Positions 19,382 to 29,616 of a stretch of DNA of 64,000 bases are shown here, piece by piece. Position 1 is the stretch's first letter. Each line of letters starts with the position of its first letter. The position numbers were made by a program, and so were the translations under genes. The notes beneath the pieces are model-generated. The model was not told the origin of the DNA. It made no database searches and was given only the letters and a program-made list of their open reading frames with translations. This stretch comes from Lachnospiraceae bacterium. Lineage in GTDB: Bacteria > Bacillota > Clostridia > Lachnospirales > Lachnospiraceae. The stretch is from NCBI GenBank assembly GCA_910575475.1, contig CAJTGD010000018.1:56540-120539 (forward strand), given 5' to 3'.

Positions 19382-20205
19382 AAAGGAAGAAAAAAATCAG
19401 TCAGGGGATCATTCATATACTGCTTATCCTGTTTTCTATCATCAGCCTCTTTCCGCTTTATTGGCTGATCACGACGTCTTTAAAACCATCCCTGGATGTG
19501 TTTTCTGTAGATATGCTGGGATTTTTTAAGCCTTCACTGGAGAATTACGAAACGGTCCTGATGAAAGACCAGTATCCCAAATATCTACTGAACAGTGTGA
19601 TCACAAGCCTTTCTACGGTAGCTATCACGATGCCCATAGGAAGCATGGCGGGATATGCATTTGCGCGCCTGAAAATGAAGAAAAAAGATACGTGGTTTTT
19701 TATGATCCTGACGACGCGGATGGCCCCTGCGGTAACATTTGCAGTTCCGATCTATCTGATGATGGTAGGCGTTGGAATGATCGACCATACTGCGGGACTG
19801 GTGATCGTATATGTATTTTCAAATATGGCGTTATGCATATGGCTGACCAGAAGCTTCTTTGAGGATGTGCCGAAGGAGATCGAGGAGGCGGCCATGGTAG
19901 ACGGTGTCTCAAAATTTGGCGCATTCATCAGATTTGCGGTTCCGATTGCCAGCGGGGGACTTGTAGCAACCGCAATCCTTATTTTTATCTTTAGTTGGAA
20001 CGAATTTTTCTTTGCATCCATTTTAACGCAGAATGCAGCAAAAACATTTACCGTACATCTGACTTCCTTCTTTGGTTCAAAACGTATACTGTGGGGAGAA
20101 CTGGCAGCAGCGTCAACATTAGGGGCATCCGTTCCGATCGTATTTGCCCTGATCATGAAACAATATATTATACGGGGACTTACGATGGGAGCTGTAAAAG
20201 AATGA
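19378..20205 (+). CDS. Sugar ABC transporter permease, MalG/UgpE type
   Basis: 275 residues, six membrane helices, N-terminal Lys/Arg stretch. The EAA loop is EIEEAAMVDGVSKFGAFIRFAVPIA. CUT1 family partner of the preceding permease. It ends 12 bases before the creatininase-family gene, so import and catabolism are on one message. Confidence 0.9.
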   Translation: MKRKKKISQGIIHILLILFSIISLFPLYWLITTSLKPSLDVFSVDMLGFFKPSLENYETVLMKDQYPKYLLNSVITSLSTVAITMPIGSMAGYAFARLKMKKKDTWFFMILTTRMAPAVTFAVPIYLMMVGVGMIDHTAGLVIVYVFSNMALCIWLTRSFFEDVPKEIEEAAMVDGVSKFGAFIRFAVPIASGGLVATAILIFIFSWNEFFFASILTQNAAKTFTVHLTSFFGSKRILWGELAAASTLGASVPIVFALIMKQYIIRGLTMGAVKE

Positions 20206-20217
20206 TGATTCAGGATT

Positions 20218-21018
20218 ATGGAGGAATTGATATTGGAAAAAATTTATTGGGGAAGCTATACGACTTATGAACTGGAAGAGCTGATCGAAAAAGATCCTGT
20301 TGTTTTGATCCCGGTGGGGGCATATGAACAGCATGGTCCGCATCTGGCGCTCAATACGGATAAGGTGATCGCGGAAAAAATATGTGAAGAGCTGGTACGC
20401 CGTGCGGAGATTCCCTGTGCATCGCTTCCGGCGGTCTGGTGCGGAATTTCAGAACATCATATGAAATTTTCGGGCTCATTAACGCTAAAGCATGAAACGA
20501 TGTCCGCATTTCTGTTTGATATATTGGACAGCCTTGCAAGGAGCGGAGTCCGCAAAGTACTCGCGGTAAACAGCCATGGAGGAAATATGGTGGCGGTCAA
20601 TGAAGCTCTGACCAAAGCATCCTATCAATATGGAGGTACATTTGCTCTGCTTACTTACTGGAATCTGATCGGGGACGAAATCAGAGAAAACCGAAGATCA
20701 GAATTTGGAGGAATCAGCCACGCATGTGAAATGGAAACGGCGCTGCAGATGTATCTGCAGCCGGACAATGTGCGTATGGACAGGCTGCCTCCCGCAAACA
20801 ATGTAAAAGGCGGGAGCTTCTGGAGTCCTGCGATGTTCGCATCCAACAAGATTTCCATGTATATTCCGTATGATCAGCTGTCTGAACTGGGGCATATCGG
20901 AGATCCGCAGAAAGCAACACCGGAATTTGGAGAGACTGTTTTTGAGGCTGTAATTAAAAAAGCATTAAAGCTGGTTGAAGTGATACAGAAAGGGGAGCTG
21001 CTGAATGAAAATTACTGA
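20218..21018 (+). CDS. Creatininase family amidohydrolase
   Basis: 266 residues. Binuclear metal motifs of the creatininase/MftE/FAPy-deformylase family: PVGAYEQHGPHLALNTD, NSHGGNM, and SHACEMETAL with the late Glu. Known members hydrolyse cyclic or linear amides (creatinine, FAPy) or act on peptides and lactams. Its place between permeases and an enolase-superfamily gene is unusual for a sugar pathway. The ATG at 20218 has only a weak site, but a TTG at 20233 lies six bases after GGAGGAA, so the real start may be there. The end overlaps the next gene by 14 bases. Confidence 0.85.
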   Translation: MEELILEKIYWGSYTTYELEELIEKDPVVLIPVGAYEQHGPHLALNTDKVIAEKICEELVRRAEIPCASLPAVWCGISEHHMKFSGSLTLKHETMSAFLFDILDSLARSGVRKVLAVNSHGGNMVAVNEALTKASYQYGGTFALLTYWNLIGDEIRENRRSEFGGISHACEMETALQMYLQPDNVRMDRLPPANNVKGGSFWSPAMFASNKISMYIPYDQLSELGHIGDPQKATPEFGETVFEAVIKKALKLVEVIQKGELLNENY

Positions 21019-22099
21019 TGTACTTACGTTTCCGGTTCGTGTGCCGCTGCTTCATGAGTTTAAGGCGGCATATGGGATCAGAAATACGGCAGATTTTGTT
21101 TTGGTAAAAATTATGTGCGATAATGGAATGTACGGATGGGGCGAAGCATCTACGATTCCGATTTATGATGAAGGAAGCCAGGCGGATGTAGTATTTGTGA
21201 TCGAGCATTACCTGAAACCTCTTTTGCTGGGAGAAGATCCGACCAATATTTCTTATCTGATGGATAAATTAAGCAGATCTGTAAAAGGGTCAAGATATGC
21301 AAAGTGTGCGGTGGACTTTGGACTGCATGATCTGACGGGAAAAATATATGAACTGCCGGTCTATAAGCTTCTGGGCGGGCAGGGAAAGCCGTTAGAGGTC
21401 TGCTGGGTTCTGAGCGCAAAGTCACCGGAAGCAGTCAGGGAGGAAGCCGAGCAGTATTTTAAAGAGGGCTATACAAATTTTAAGCTGAAGGTAGGGACGA
21501 ATCCGGAAAAAGATGTTGAAAATCTTGCGGCTTTAAGAAATGCTGTCGGATGTAAAGCTGCTATCCGATTAGACGGAAATGAAGCATGGGATCCGAAACA
21601 GGCACTGGATATGATAAAGAGATTTGAAAAATATCAGCCTGAACATGTGGAACAGCCGGTTCCGGCATGGGATCTGGAAGGGTTGAAATATGTGAGAACA
21701 CATACATCGATACCTGTTGTTGCAGATGAATGTATCCTGACGGTTAAAGATACGATGCGGGCGGCAAGGATGGAAGCTGCTGACCGCATCAACATTAAGA
21801 TATCCAGAGACGGCGGAATCTTGGAAGCAAAAAAGATTGCTGCTGTCGCACAGGCGGCCGGACAATGTCCTTTTGCCGGAAGCAATCTGGAACTGGGGCT
21901 GGGGACTGTGGCCAGTGCGCATCTGTTCAGTGCATTGCCGGAAATCACTATGGCCACAGAGCTGGTCGGACCGCTTCTTCTTAAAGAGGATATTGTGAAA
22001 ACACCGGTATGCTATGAAAATGGGCATATCTGTCTGAAGGATACCCCTGGATTTGGTGTTGAGATTGATATGGAACGTGTTGAAAAGTATTTATGCTGA
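21005..22099 (+). CDS. Mandelate racemase/muconate lactonizing enzyme family (enolase superfamily)
   Basis: 364 residues. Capping domain at the N-terminus, then the barrel. KxK motif in FKLKVG (base), metal ligands Asp in RLDGNEAW, Glu in EHVEQPV and Asp/Glu in VVADEC, then KISRDGG with the second-base Lys. This Lys arrangement is the MLE subgroup, which includes dipeptide epimerases, o-succinylbenzoate synthase and some sugar-acid cycloisomerases and dehydratases. Start has GGGGAG. In this operon a sugar-acid dehydration or lactone cycloisomerisation is the most natural guess. Confidence 0.88.
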   Translation: MKITDVLTFPVRVPLLHEFKAAYGIRNTADFVLVKIMCDNGMYGWGEASTIPIYDEGSQADVVFVIEHYLKPLLLGEDPTNISYLMDKLSRSVKGSRYAKCAVDFGLHDLTGKIYELPVYKLLGGQGKPLEVCWVLSAKSPEAVREEAEQYFKEGYTNFKLKVGTNPEKDVENLAALRNAVGCKAAIRLDGNEAWDPKQALDMIKRFEKYQPEHVEQPVPAWDLEGLKYVRTHTSIPVVADECILTVKDTMRAARMEAADRINIKISRDGGILEAKKIAAVAQAAGQCPFAGSNLELGLGTVASAHLFSALPEITMATELVGPLLLKEDIVKTPVCYENGHICLKDTPGFGVEIDMERVEKYLC

Positions 22100-22130
22100 T
22101 CTGTAAAAGTGCAGCCAGGGAGGAAGGAAA

Positions 22131-23021
22131 ATGTCGGTTACGGTTAAATTTGAAGAAATATTACAGCAGAATACGCGGGTTCGTAAAATAAATAAGACCC
22201 CTTTCGTGTTTTTGGAAGGGCCGGTATGGGATCAAAAAAATAGTGTTTTATATTTTACGGATCCGTTGGCGCAGCTGATCTACAGTATGAAGGAGGAAGG
22301 GGAGTTTTCAGTTGTTTATAAAAATTCGGGCTATGCGAACGGAATGTGTATGAGCCCGGGCGGAAAACTGGTAATCTGTAAAATGGATACCGGCAGTATC
22401 GATGAGATCGATCCGGTGACCGGAGAATATGTACGGGTAGTGTCAAACGGATATCAGGGAAAACCTTTTCATGCAACGAATGACGTGATATGCGACAGAA
22501 AAGGCGGATATTATATTACAGATCCGTTTTTCACTTATGGGCCAAAGACGCAGGAAGCGGAGGCAACATATTATTGTTCGCCGTCGGGAGAGACGATCCG
22601 CGTTGCGAATGATAGTATCAAGCCGAATGGACTGGCGTTCTCTCCGGACGAAAAATATTTATATATTGATGATACCGCAAGCGTGAACATCTGGCGGTAT
22701 GAAGTCAGAGAAGATGGGATGCTGCGTGGAGGAAAGATATTCTGTAAGCTGAATGCCCCGGAAAATGCGGAGGGACTGCCGGAAGTTCAGCGGTTCGGGG
22801 AAGCGGACGGAATGAAGGCAGATTCGTGCGGAAATATCTATATAACAACATATACCGGTATCCAGGTGTTTAATGCTGAGGGAATATATCTGGGTACTAT
22901 AGAAATGCCGGGCGAGGAATCGGCCGCAAATATTGTTTTTGGCGGAAAAGAAAATAAGACGTTGTATATTACAGCAAGGACTTCATTATATGCTGTGGAA
23001 CTTCTGATTCCAGGCTGCTGA
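22131..23021 (+). CDS. SMP-30/gluconolactonase family lactonase
   Basis: 296 residues, six-bladed beta-propeller. Metal-binding Glu in FVFLEGPVWD near the start, Asn in FHATNDVICD and Asp in EADGMKADSCGNIY; repeated strand motifs SPGGKLVICKMD and SPDEKYLYI. Such enzymes open sugar lactones to acids with a divalent metal. AGGGAGGAAGG lies before the start. It suits a dehydrogenase-lactonase-dehydratase series with the SDR and MLE proteins beside it. Confidence 0.88.
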   Translation: MSVTVKFEEILQQNTRVRKINKTPFVFLEGPVWDQKNSVLYFTDPLAQLIYSMKEEGEFSVVYKNSGYANGMCMSPGGKLVICKMDTGSIDEIDPVTGEYVRVVSNGYQGKPFHATNDVICDRKGGYYITDPFFTYGPKTQEAEATYYCSPSGETIRVANDSIKPNGLAFSPDEKYLYIDDTASVNIWRYEVREDGMLRGGKIFCKLNAPENAEGLPEVQRFGEADGMKADSCGNIYITTYTGIQVFNAEGIYLGTIEMPGEESAANIVFGGKENKTLYITARTSLYAVELLIPGC

Positions 23022-23046
23022 AACAGATCATAAGGAGAAAATAAAA

Positions 23047-23832
23047 ATGCAGGATGATAATTATGGAAGATTGAAAGGGAAAGTAGCTGTAGTCACGGGC
23101 GCTGGTACAGGGATCGGCCGTGCGATTGCCATGCTGTTTGCAAAGGAAGGGGCAAAAGTAGTTTGTGCGTCTCTCCACGCGTCTTCGTGTCAGAGAACAG
23201 CAGACGATATACAGGAAAAAGGCGGGACTGCTATTGCAGTGCCAACCCAGGTTGCTGATTTTAAAGATATTCAAAACATGGTCCGAAAGACGATAGAAGC
23301 TTTTGGAAAAATCGATATCCTGGTCAACAATGCAGGGATCGTTAATTGCTTCTGTAAAGTAGGGGATGTCACAGAAGAACAGTTTGATGAGATGTTCAAT
23401 GTCAATGTCAAGGGACAGTTTTTGGCTGCAAAGGCATGTATCCCATATATGGTGGAAAATGGAGGAGGAATCATCATTTCCACTTCATCTGCATCAGCAA
23501 TGGTCGCGCAGTATAGTACAGGAGTCTATAATGCGACAAAAGCAGCGGTGCTTTTTTTGACAAAAAATATTGCAGTAGATTACGCCAAAGATAATATCCG
23601 CGCAAACTGCCTTTGCCCGGCGCTTGTGGATGATACGGTGATCAATAAGGATGTATTTGCAAAGGCAGAGGCAGATCCGGAAAGCTGGAAAGAGACATTG
23701 AGTAAATATCCGATGGGCAGAATTGCCGCTCCGGAAGAAATCGCAAGAGGGGCTCTCTTCCTGGCGACAGATGATTCTTCATTTGTAACAGGTACAACGT
23801 TGACGATTGATGGAGGATTTACCTGTTTATAA
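23047..23832 (+). CDS. SDR family oxidoreductase
   Basis: 261 residues, classical short-chain dehydrogenase. Cofactor motif VVTGAGTGIGRAIA (3-16 region of the fold), NNAGIVN, catalytic Ser in STSSASAM, YNATKAA (YxxxK) and the C-terminal TGTTLTIDGGF. Likely NAD-dependent oxidation of the imported sugar to a lactone, or of a later hydroxy acid. Last gene of the operon, followed by a strong terminator. Confidence 0.88.
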   Translation: MQDDNYGRLKGKVAVVTGAGTGIGRAIAMLFAKEGAKVVCASLHASSCQRTADDIQEKGGTAIAVPTQVADFKDIQNMVRKTIEAFGKIDILVNNAGIVNCFCKVGDVTEEQFDEMFNVNVKGQFLAAKACIPYMVENGGGIIISTSSASAMVAQYSTGVYNATKAAVLFLTKNIAVDYAKDNIRANCLCPALVDDTVINKDVFAKAEADPESWKETLSKYPMGRIAAPEEIARGALFLATDDSSFVTGTTLTIDGGFTCL

Positions 23833-23867
23833 ACCTCTTGTCTGCATATAAATGATCCTATATCGGT

Positions 23868-23918
23868 CCAGGCTGCCGAAAGGCTTGAAAGTCATGCGTT
23901 TCCGGCAGCCTGGTTTAA
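23868..23918 (+). terminator. Terminator of the ABC/dehydratase operon
   Basis: Stem CCAGGCTGCCG / CGGCAGCCTGG with a long loop, followed by TTTAAAAAT. Confidence 0.75.
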
Positions 23919-23942
23919 AAATCGCTTTCTGCATACTGGAAA

Positions 23943-24656
23943 TCACACTTCTTCCTCTGCATCCATCCGATACCCGACCCCCAGCTCATTATGGATATAC
24001 CTTGCAGCCCCCGGCCGCTCGCCGAATTTTTTCCGGATATTCGCCATGTTGACCTGCAGCTTTTTCGTGCTTCCGGAGTCGTTCCATCCCCAGATCACCT
24101 GGATGATCTCCGCATAGGTCATCACCTTTCCGGCCTGCTTGGACAAGAGAGATACGATATTGTATTCCGTCTGCGTCAGCTTCACCTCCTGCCCATCCAC
24201 AAAAAGCCTTCTTGCGTCATAGTCAATCTCCAGCGCTCCCATATGAAATTTTCCCTGCAGGATGCTGCCGCGCTCCAGCCAGCGGTTGCTGTTTCTGAGA
24301 GCAGTCCGTATCCGGGCCTCCAGCTCCGCCGTACCGAAGGGCTTCGTCACATAGTCGTTGGCTCCCAGGTCCAGGGCTTCGACCTTATCCTTCTCGTTGG
24401 ACCTGGCAGAGAGTACAAGAACCGGAACAGAAGATTTTTTCCGAACCCTTTTCAGGAACTGGATACCGTCCATATCCGGCAGTCCCAGATCAAGGATCAC
24501 CAGATCCGGACAATGGGACTCGAAAAGCATCCAGCCGTCAAGCCCGCTCTTTGCGCACAGGACATGGTAGCCGTGGGCCGACAGCACGGTCTTTACAAAT
24601 TTCAGGATATTTTCTTCGTCTTCCACGATCAGTATTTTATATTTATTTCCGCTCAT
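23943..24656 (-). CDS. Response regulator, KdpE-like (OmpR family)
   Basis: 237 residues. Receiver domain ILIVEDEENIL with the phosphoacceptor in DLVILDLGLPDMDG, the switch Ser/Thr in VPVLVLSARS and Lys in YVTKPFG. The winged helix is at the C-terminus (AGKVMTYAEIIQVIWG ... RYIHNELGVGYRM). Start ATG at 24656 has AAGGA upstream; a TTG nine bases earlier is too close to that site. Coupled to the kinase gene upstream. KdpE proteins activate the high-affinity K+ pump, but no kdpFABC lies in the window. Confidence 0.87.
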   Translation of the reverse strand: MSGNKYKILIVEDEENILKFVKTVLSAHGYHVLCAKSGLDGWMLFESHCPDLVILDLGLPDMDGIQFLKRVRKKSSVPVLVLSARSNEKDKVEALDLGANDYVTKPFGTAELEARIRTALRNSNRWLERGSILQGKFHMGALEIDYDARRLFVDGQEVKLTQTEYNIVSLLSKQAGKVMTYAEIIQVIWGWNDSGSTKKLQVNMANIRKKFGERPGAARYIHNELGVGYRMDAEEEV

Positions 24657-24687
24657 GATTTTCAAATCCTTTTCAATTGAAGATAAT

Positions 24688-25734
24688 TCAGGAAGCTGCC
24701 ATTACATAAAACCGAAACAATGCTCCCCCGCCGGACAGATTTTCCGCATGGATCTCGCCGCCGTGAGCCTTGATGATGGTCGCGCACACGGATAATCCGA
24801 TTCCCATGCTGCGCTTCTGATTGTCCACCGGCAGGTCTTTCTTCTCATAATAACCGGTGAAGATCGTTCCGAGCATCTCGGGCGGGATCCCGGCGCCGTC
24901 GTCTGCCACCTCAAACACGACCTTCTCTTCGTTTTTATACACGGTCAGAAGGATGCGGGTCATTCCTTTCGCATGGAACACCGCATTCTCCAGGAGGTTC
25001 CCGAGCACCTGCTGGATCAGGACAGGATCCACGGCAATGCACACGAACTCATCGGGAAGCGCAGCCTCAATGCGCTGGTCCGGAAATCGCTTCTGGAATT
25101 TGACGAGTACACTGTCGATCAGCTCTTCGAGCACCACGGAGGTCTTGATCAGGTTCACATCCGTACTGCCGATGCGGGTGACGGACAGGAGATTTTCGAC
25201 CATATGGATGAGCCACTGGGCGTCCTCCCGGATTCCCTCCAGCAGTTCCATATGCTGTGTGTCTGTCAGCGATTCATAGTTTTCAATCAGGGCCTGGCTG
25301 GAGCCGTATATGGTCGTCAAGGGCGTGCGCAGGTCATGGGATACGGCCCGGAGCAGGTTGGCCCGCATCCGTTCCCGTTCGATCTCCGCCCGTTCCTTTT
25401 CCTGGCGCCGCAATTTGACGGTCAAGGTACTTGTGATCAGGGTCAGGCTGAGCATCAGAACGGCCGAAAACATATTTTCCGGAATGCTGAAATTGAACCG
25501 GAAATAGGGAAAGGTAAATGCATAATTCATGCATAGTGCGCTGCACAGGGATGAGATGATCCCATATTCATACCCCTGAGTGAGCAGGGAAACCAGGATG
25601 ACTGCCAGGGCAAGTATCATCGGAACGAAAAAGGACGTCTGAAAATAAGTCTGTATCAATAAGCTGCATCCAAACGCCCCTGCCAGCAGCAGGAGCATCC
25701 TCAGGATATCAAAGCCGCACTGTTTCCATTTCAT
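24688..25734 (-). CDS. Sensor histidine kinase, KdpD-like C-terminal part (DUF4118)
   Basis: 348 residues from the ATG at 25734 (GAGGAGA six bases before it, itself formed by the first codons of a frame open to 25749). Four short membrane helices (about 10-100) form the DUF4118 domain of KdpD. Then HisKA with the phospho-His in AVSHDLRTPLT, N box NLLENAV, G1 DDGAGIPPEM and G2 MGIGLSV. Full-length KdpD has about 350 extra N-terminal residues (KdpD and Usp domains that sense potassium or c-di-AMP); they are absent here, so the signal may differ. Confidence 0.87.
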   Translation of the reverse strand: MKWKQCGFDILRMLLLLAGAFGCSLLIQTYFQTSFFVPMILALAVILVSLLTQGYEYGIISSLCSALCMNYAFTFPYFRFNFSIPENMFSAVLMLSLTLITSTLTVKLRRQEKERAEIERERMRANLLRAVSHDLRTPLTTIYGSSQALIENYESLTDTQHMELLEGIREDAQWLIHMVENLLSVTRIGSTDVNLIKTSVVLEELIDSVLVKFQKRFPDQRIEAALPDEFVCIAVDPVLIQQVLGNLLENAVFHAKGMTRILLTVYKNEEKVVFEVADDGAGIPPEMLGTIFTGYYEKKDLPVDNQKRSMGIGLSVCATIIKAHGGEIHAENLSGGGALFRFYVMAAS

Positions 25735-25838
25735 AGCTGTTCTCCTCATGTTTAGATATTTCTATCATACCACGTCTGCGGTTAAGAAATGGATAAGATT
25801 TCGCTCCGTTTCTTGATATGGTTTTTTCGCTCTGCTAA

Positions 25839-27434
<1,596 letters not shown>

Positions 27435-27449
27435 GAACAGAAAAATATA

Positions 27450-27489
27450 AAAGGCATAGCTCAGAGACGTTTCACTGAACTATGCCTTT
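27450..27489. terminator. Bidirectional terminator between eno and tRNA-Ala
   Basis: Stem AAAGGCATAG / CTATGCCTTT. On the minus strand it is followed by ATATTTTT, so it also ends the tRNA transcript. Confidence 0.8.
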
Positions 27490-27490
27490 A

Positions 27491-27563
27491 TGGAGTATAG
27501 GGGATTCGAACCCCTGGCCTCAACAATGCGAATGTTGCGCGCTCCCAACTGCGCTAATACCCC
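27491..27563 (-). tRNA. tRNA-Ala (anticodon CGC)
   Basis: 73 nt cloverleaf on the minus strand. Acceptor GGGGTAT pairs with ATACTCC and contains the G3-U70 pair that marks alanine tRNAs. Anticodon arm CAACA-TTCGCAT-TGTTG gives anticodon CGC (codon GCG). T arm AGGGG-TTCGAAT-CCCCT. The 3' CCA is not encoded. An extended -10 (TGTTATAAT at 27600-27592, minus) precedes it. Confidence 0.95.
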
Positions 27564-27852
27564 AATCAAGTCGTTTTCTTGCCGACTCGGTTATTATAAC
27601 ACATCTTGTCAAAAAATGAAAGAACAGATTATAATTTTTTTGAAATTTTTCCGAATTTTTTCAACTTTACGTTCTTGCCAGAAAACCGACGTTCCTGCCA
27701 ATATTCTTGTTTTTTTCCGGAAATACGCTATCTTATATGGGGGGGGCTTGCGTCCGTAAACCTATAAAACTTTTTCTTTTCAGCAGAAACAGCGTGTGAA
27801 CAAGGCGGCAACAGTTTTGCTGTCCGGCGATCACCAAAAGGAGCAATCCATA
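27564..27852 (+). other. Leader region of the glycan cluster with 12-base direct repeat
   Basis: AT-rich stretch without a gene. ACGTTCTTGCCA (27669-27680) and ACGTTCCTGCCA (27689-27700) repeat at a 20-base period, about two helical turns, and could be regulator half-sites. A run of eight G lies around 27738-27747. No clear promoter was seen. Confidence 0.4.
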
Positions 27853-28659
27853 ATGTTCAGTGTTATAATCCCGGTATACAACTGTGAGAAGACTGTCAGG
27901 CAGGTATTGGATTCTGTGAGGATGCAGACACGTTTTGACCTGGTAGAAGAAATTATCGTGCTCAATGATGGCTCTACTGACCGGACAGGAAAGATCATCG
28001 AAGACTATATTTCCGGCAATCCGGCTATGCCGATCCGATATTTTCAGCATAAAAACCATGGGGTTTCCTACACCAGAAACAGAGGCATCCATGCAGCAAA
28101 GGCGGAATGGATCGCCTTATTGGATGGGGATGATATCTGGCTGGAACAGAAATTAGAACGGCAGGCGCAGATTCTGGCCGAGCACCCTGAAATCTGCTTT
28201 ATGGGGGCGGCTGAGCCGTTGAAGATCCTTTTCAGAAGACGGCATGGGCTGTGCAAGATGACTGCCGCAGATATCTGCCTGCGGAGCTGTACGCCAACCC
28301 CTACGGTAGTTTTCAAAAAATCGGCAGGAGAAGCGTTGGGACTGTTTGATGAAAACCGGCAATTCGGAGAGGATATCCAGTTTTATCAGCGTTTCCTGCT
28401 ATATGACAGCTATTACATACTGGCAGAAAAGCTGGTCCGGATCTCCATCCAGAAAAAATACTTTGGGGAAAGCGGTCTCTCCTCCAATATAGTAAAATGC
28501 AGTAAAAGCAGGGAAAAAAATATAAAAGAATTATACGATATGGGACTGATCAGCAAGCCTTTTTTGACCGCCATGCTGCTGTTCAGCCAGATTAAACTTT
28601 GCAGGAGATGGCTCATCTGGTCTGCCCACAGGTGTATTGCCATGCTATATCATCCATGA
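27853..28659 (+). CDS. Glycosyltransferase family 2
   Basis: 268 residues from the ATG at 27853 (AAGGAG ten bases before). GT-A fold: FSVIIPVYNCEKTV, VLNDGSTDRTG and LLDGDDIW (DxD-like metal site). Transfers a sugar from a nucleotide sugar to a growing surface glycan on the cytoplasmic face. The stop overlaps the next start (ATGA). First gene of a four-gene surface polysaccharide set. Confidence 0.88.
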   Translation: MFSVIIPVYNCEKTVRQVLDSVRMQTRFDLVEEIIVLNDGSTDRTGKIIEDYISGNPAMPIRYFQHKNHGVSYTRNRGIHAAKAEWIALLDGDDIWLEQKLERQAQILAEHPEICFMGAAEPLKILFRRRHGLCKMTAADICLRSCTPTPTVVFKKSAGEALGLFDENRQFGEDIQFYQRFLLYDSYYILAEKLVRISIQKKYFGESGLSSNIVKCSKSREKNIKELYDMGLISKPFLTAMLLFSQIKLCRRWLIWSAHRCIAMLYHP

Positions 28660-29606
28660 AATACGATATCATCATTCCGATTTACAACATTCAGCAGGAG
28701 CTTGGGAAATGCCTGGACAGCATTTCCCGTCAGACCTACGGCGATTTTCGTGCTATCATGGTCGATGACGGTTCCACGGACCAGAGCCCGGTCATTGCAA
28801 AAAGCTATGCGGCAGGAGATCCCAGGTTTGAGTATTACCGGAAAGAAAACGGCGGTCTTTCCGATGCCAGGAATTTTGGAATAGCAAAGGCTTCCTCGGA
28901 ATATATTCTGTTTGTTGACGGGGATGATTTCCTTGAGGAACATGCACTCCGTATGATTGAGCAGGAACTCTCCATCTATCCGGTAGATGTGCTGGAATTT
29001 AACGGGTGGCTCGTGGAGAACGGAAGGAAGACCAGGCATGTGAACGATTTTTATATTGACGCAGGCAAGGTAAAATGCGGCAGGGATTATATTTTAGATA
29101 ATGTAAAAGCCAGACGTCTGGCTTCCCCTGTCTGGCTGAAAGCTGTCCGGCGAAGCATGATTTTAGAACACCGTCATTATTTTGTAAAAGGTTTGCTCCA
29201 TGAAGATGAGCTTTGGACACCCAGGCTGTATCTTCTGGCAGATACGGTAAAATATATCGATCACTGCCTTTACAATTATGTTCAGCGGGAAGGGTCTATT
29301 ATGCACCGCGCTGACAAAATGGAAAATGCGCGTCATGCAAAGAAAATCCTTTTTCAATTGGAGGATTATTACCGGAGTCTTGACTTGACCAGGCGCCAGC
29401 GCAATATCCTAACAAGCTACCTGGCCAGGCAGATGATAAGCGTCTGCCGGATATCTGAAAAGGAATGTGCAACGCCTGCGGACAGGAAATTTATCCGGCG
29501 CAATGCCCGGGATATCAAAAGCATTGGAAAAATGATCCTGTTTTTCGCTTTTCCCGGCCGTTATCAGGTTCTGAGCGAAATCCTGAAAAAAATAATAAAG
29601 TATTAG
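28656..29606 (+). CDS. Glycosyltransferase family 2
   Basis: 316 residues from the ATG at 28656. YDIIIPIYNIQQELGKCLDS, VDDGSTDQSP and LFVDGDDFLEE mark the GT-A domain; ENGGLSDARNFGI is the typical acceptor-side strand-turn. The C-terminal region (about 230-316) is basic and helical. Translationally coupled to the preceding transferase. Confidence 0.9.
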   Translation: MKYDIIIPIYNIQQELGKCLDSISRQTYGDFRAIMVDDGSTDQSPVIAKSYAAGDPRFEYYRKENGGLSDARNFGIAKASSEYILFVDGDDFLEEHALRMIEQELSIYPVDVLEFNGWLVENGRKTRHVNDFYIDAGKVKCGRDYILDNVKARRLASPVWLKAVRRSMILEHRHYFVKGLLHEDELWTPRLYLLADTVKYIDHCLYNYVQREGSIMHRADKMENARHAKKILFQLEDYYRSLDLTRRQRNILTSYLARQMISVCRISEKECATPADRKFIRRNARDIKSIGKMILFFAFPGRYQVLSEILKKIIKY

Positions 29607-29616
29607 GGGCTCTTCT

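Noticed and set aside
23991..24680. Long plus-strand frame opposite the KdpE-like gene
   Set aside because: Antisense shadow of a clear response regulator.
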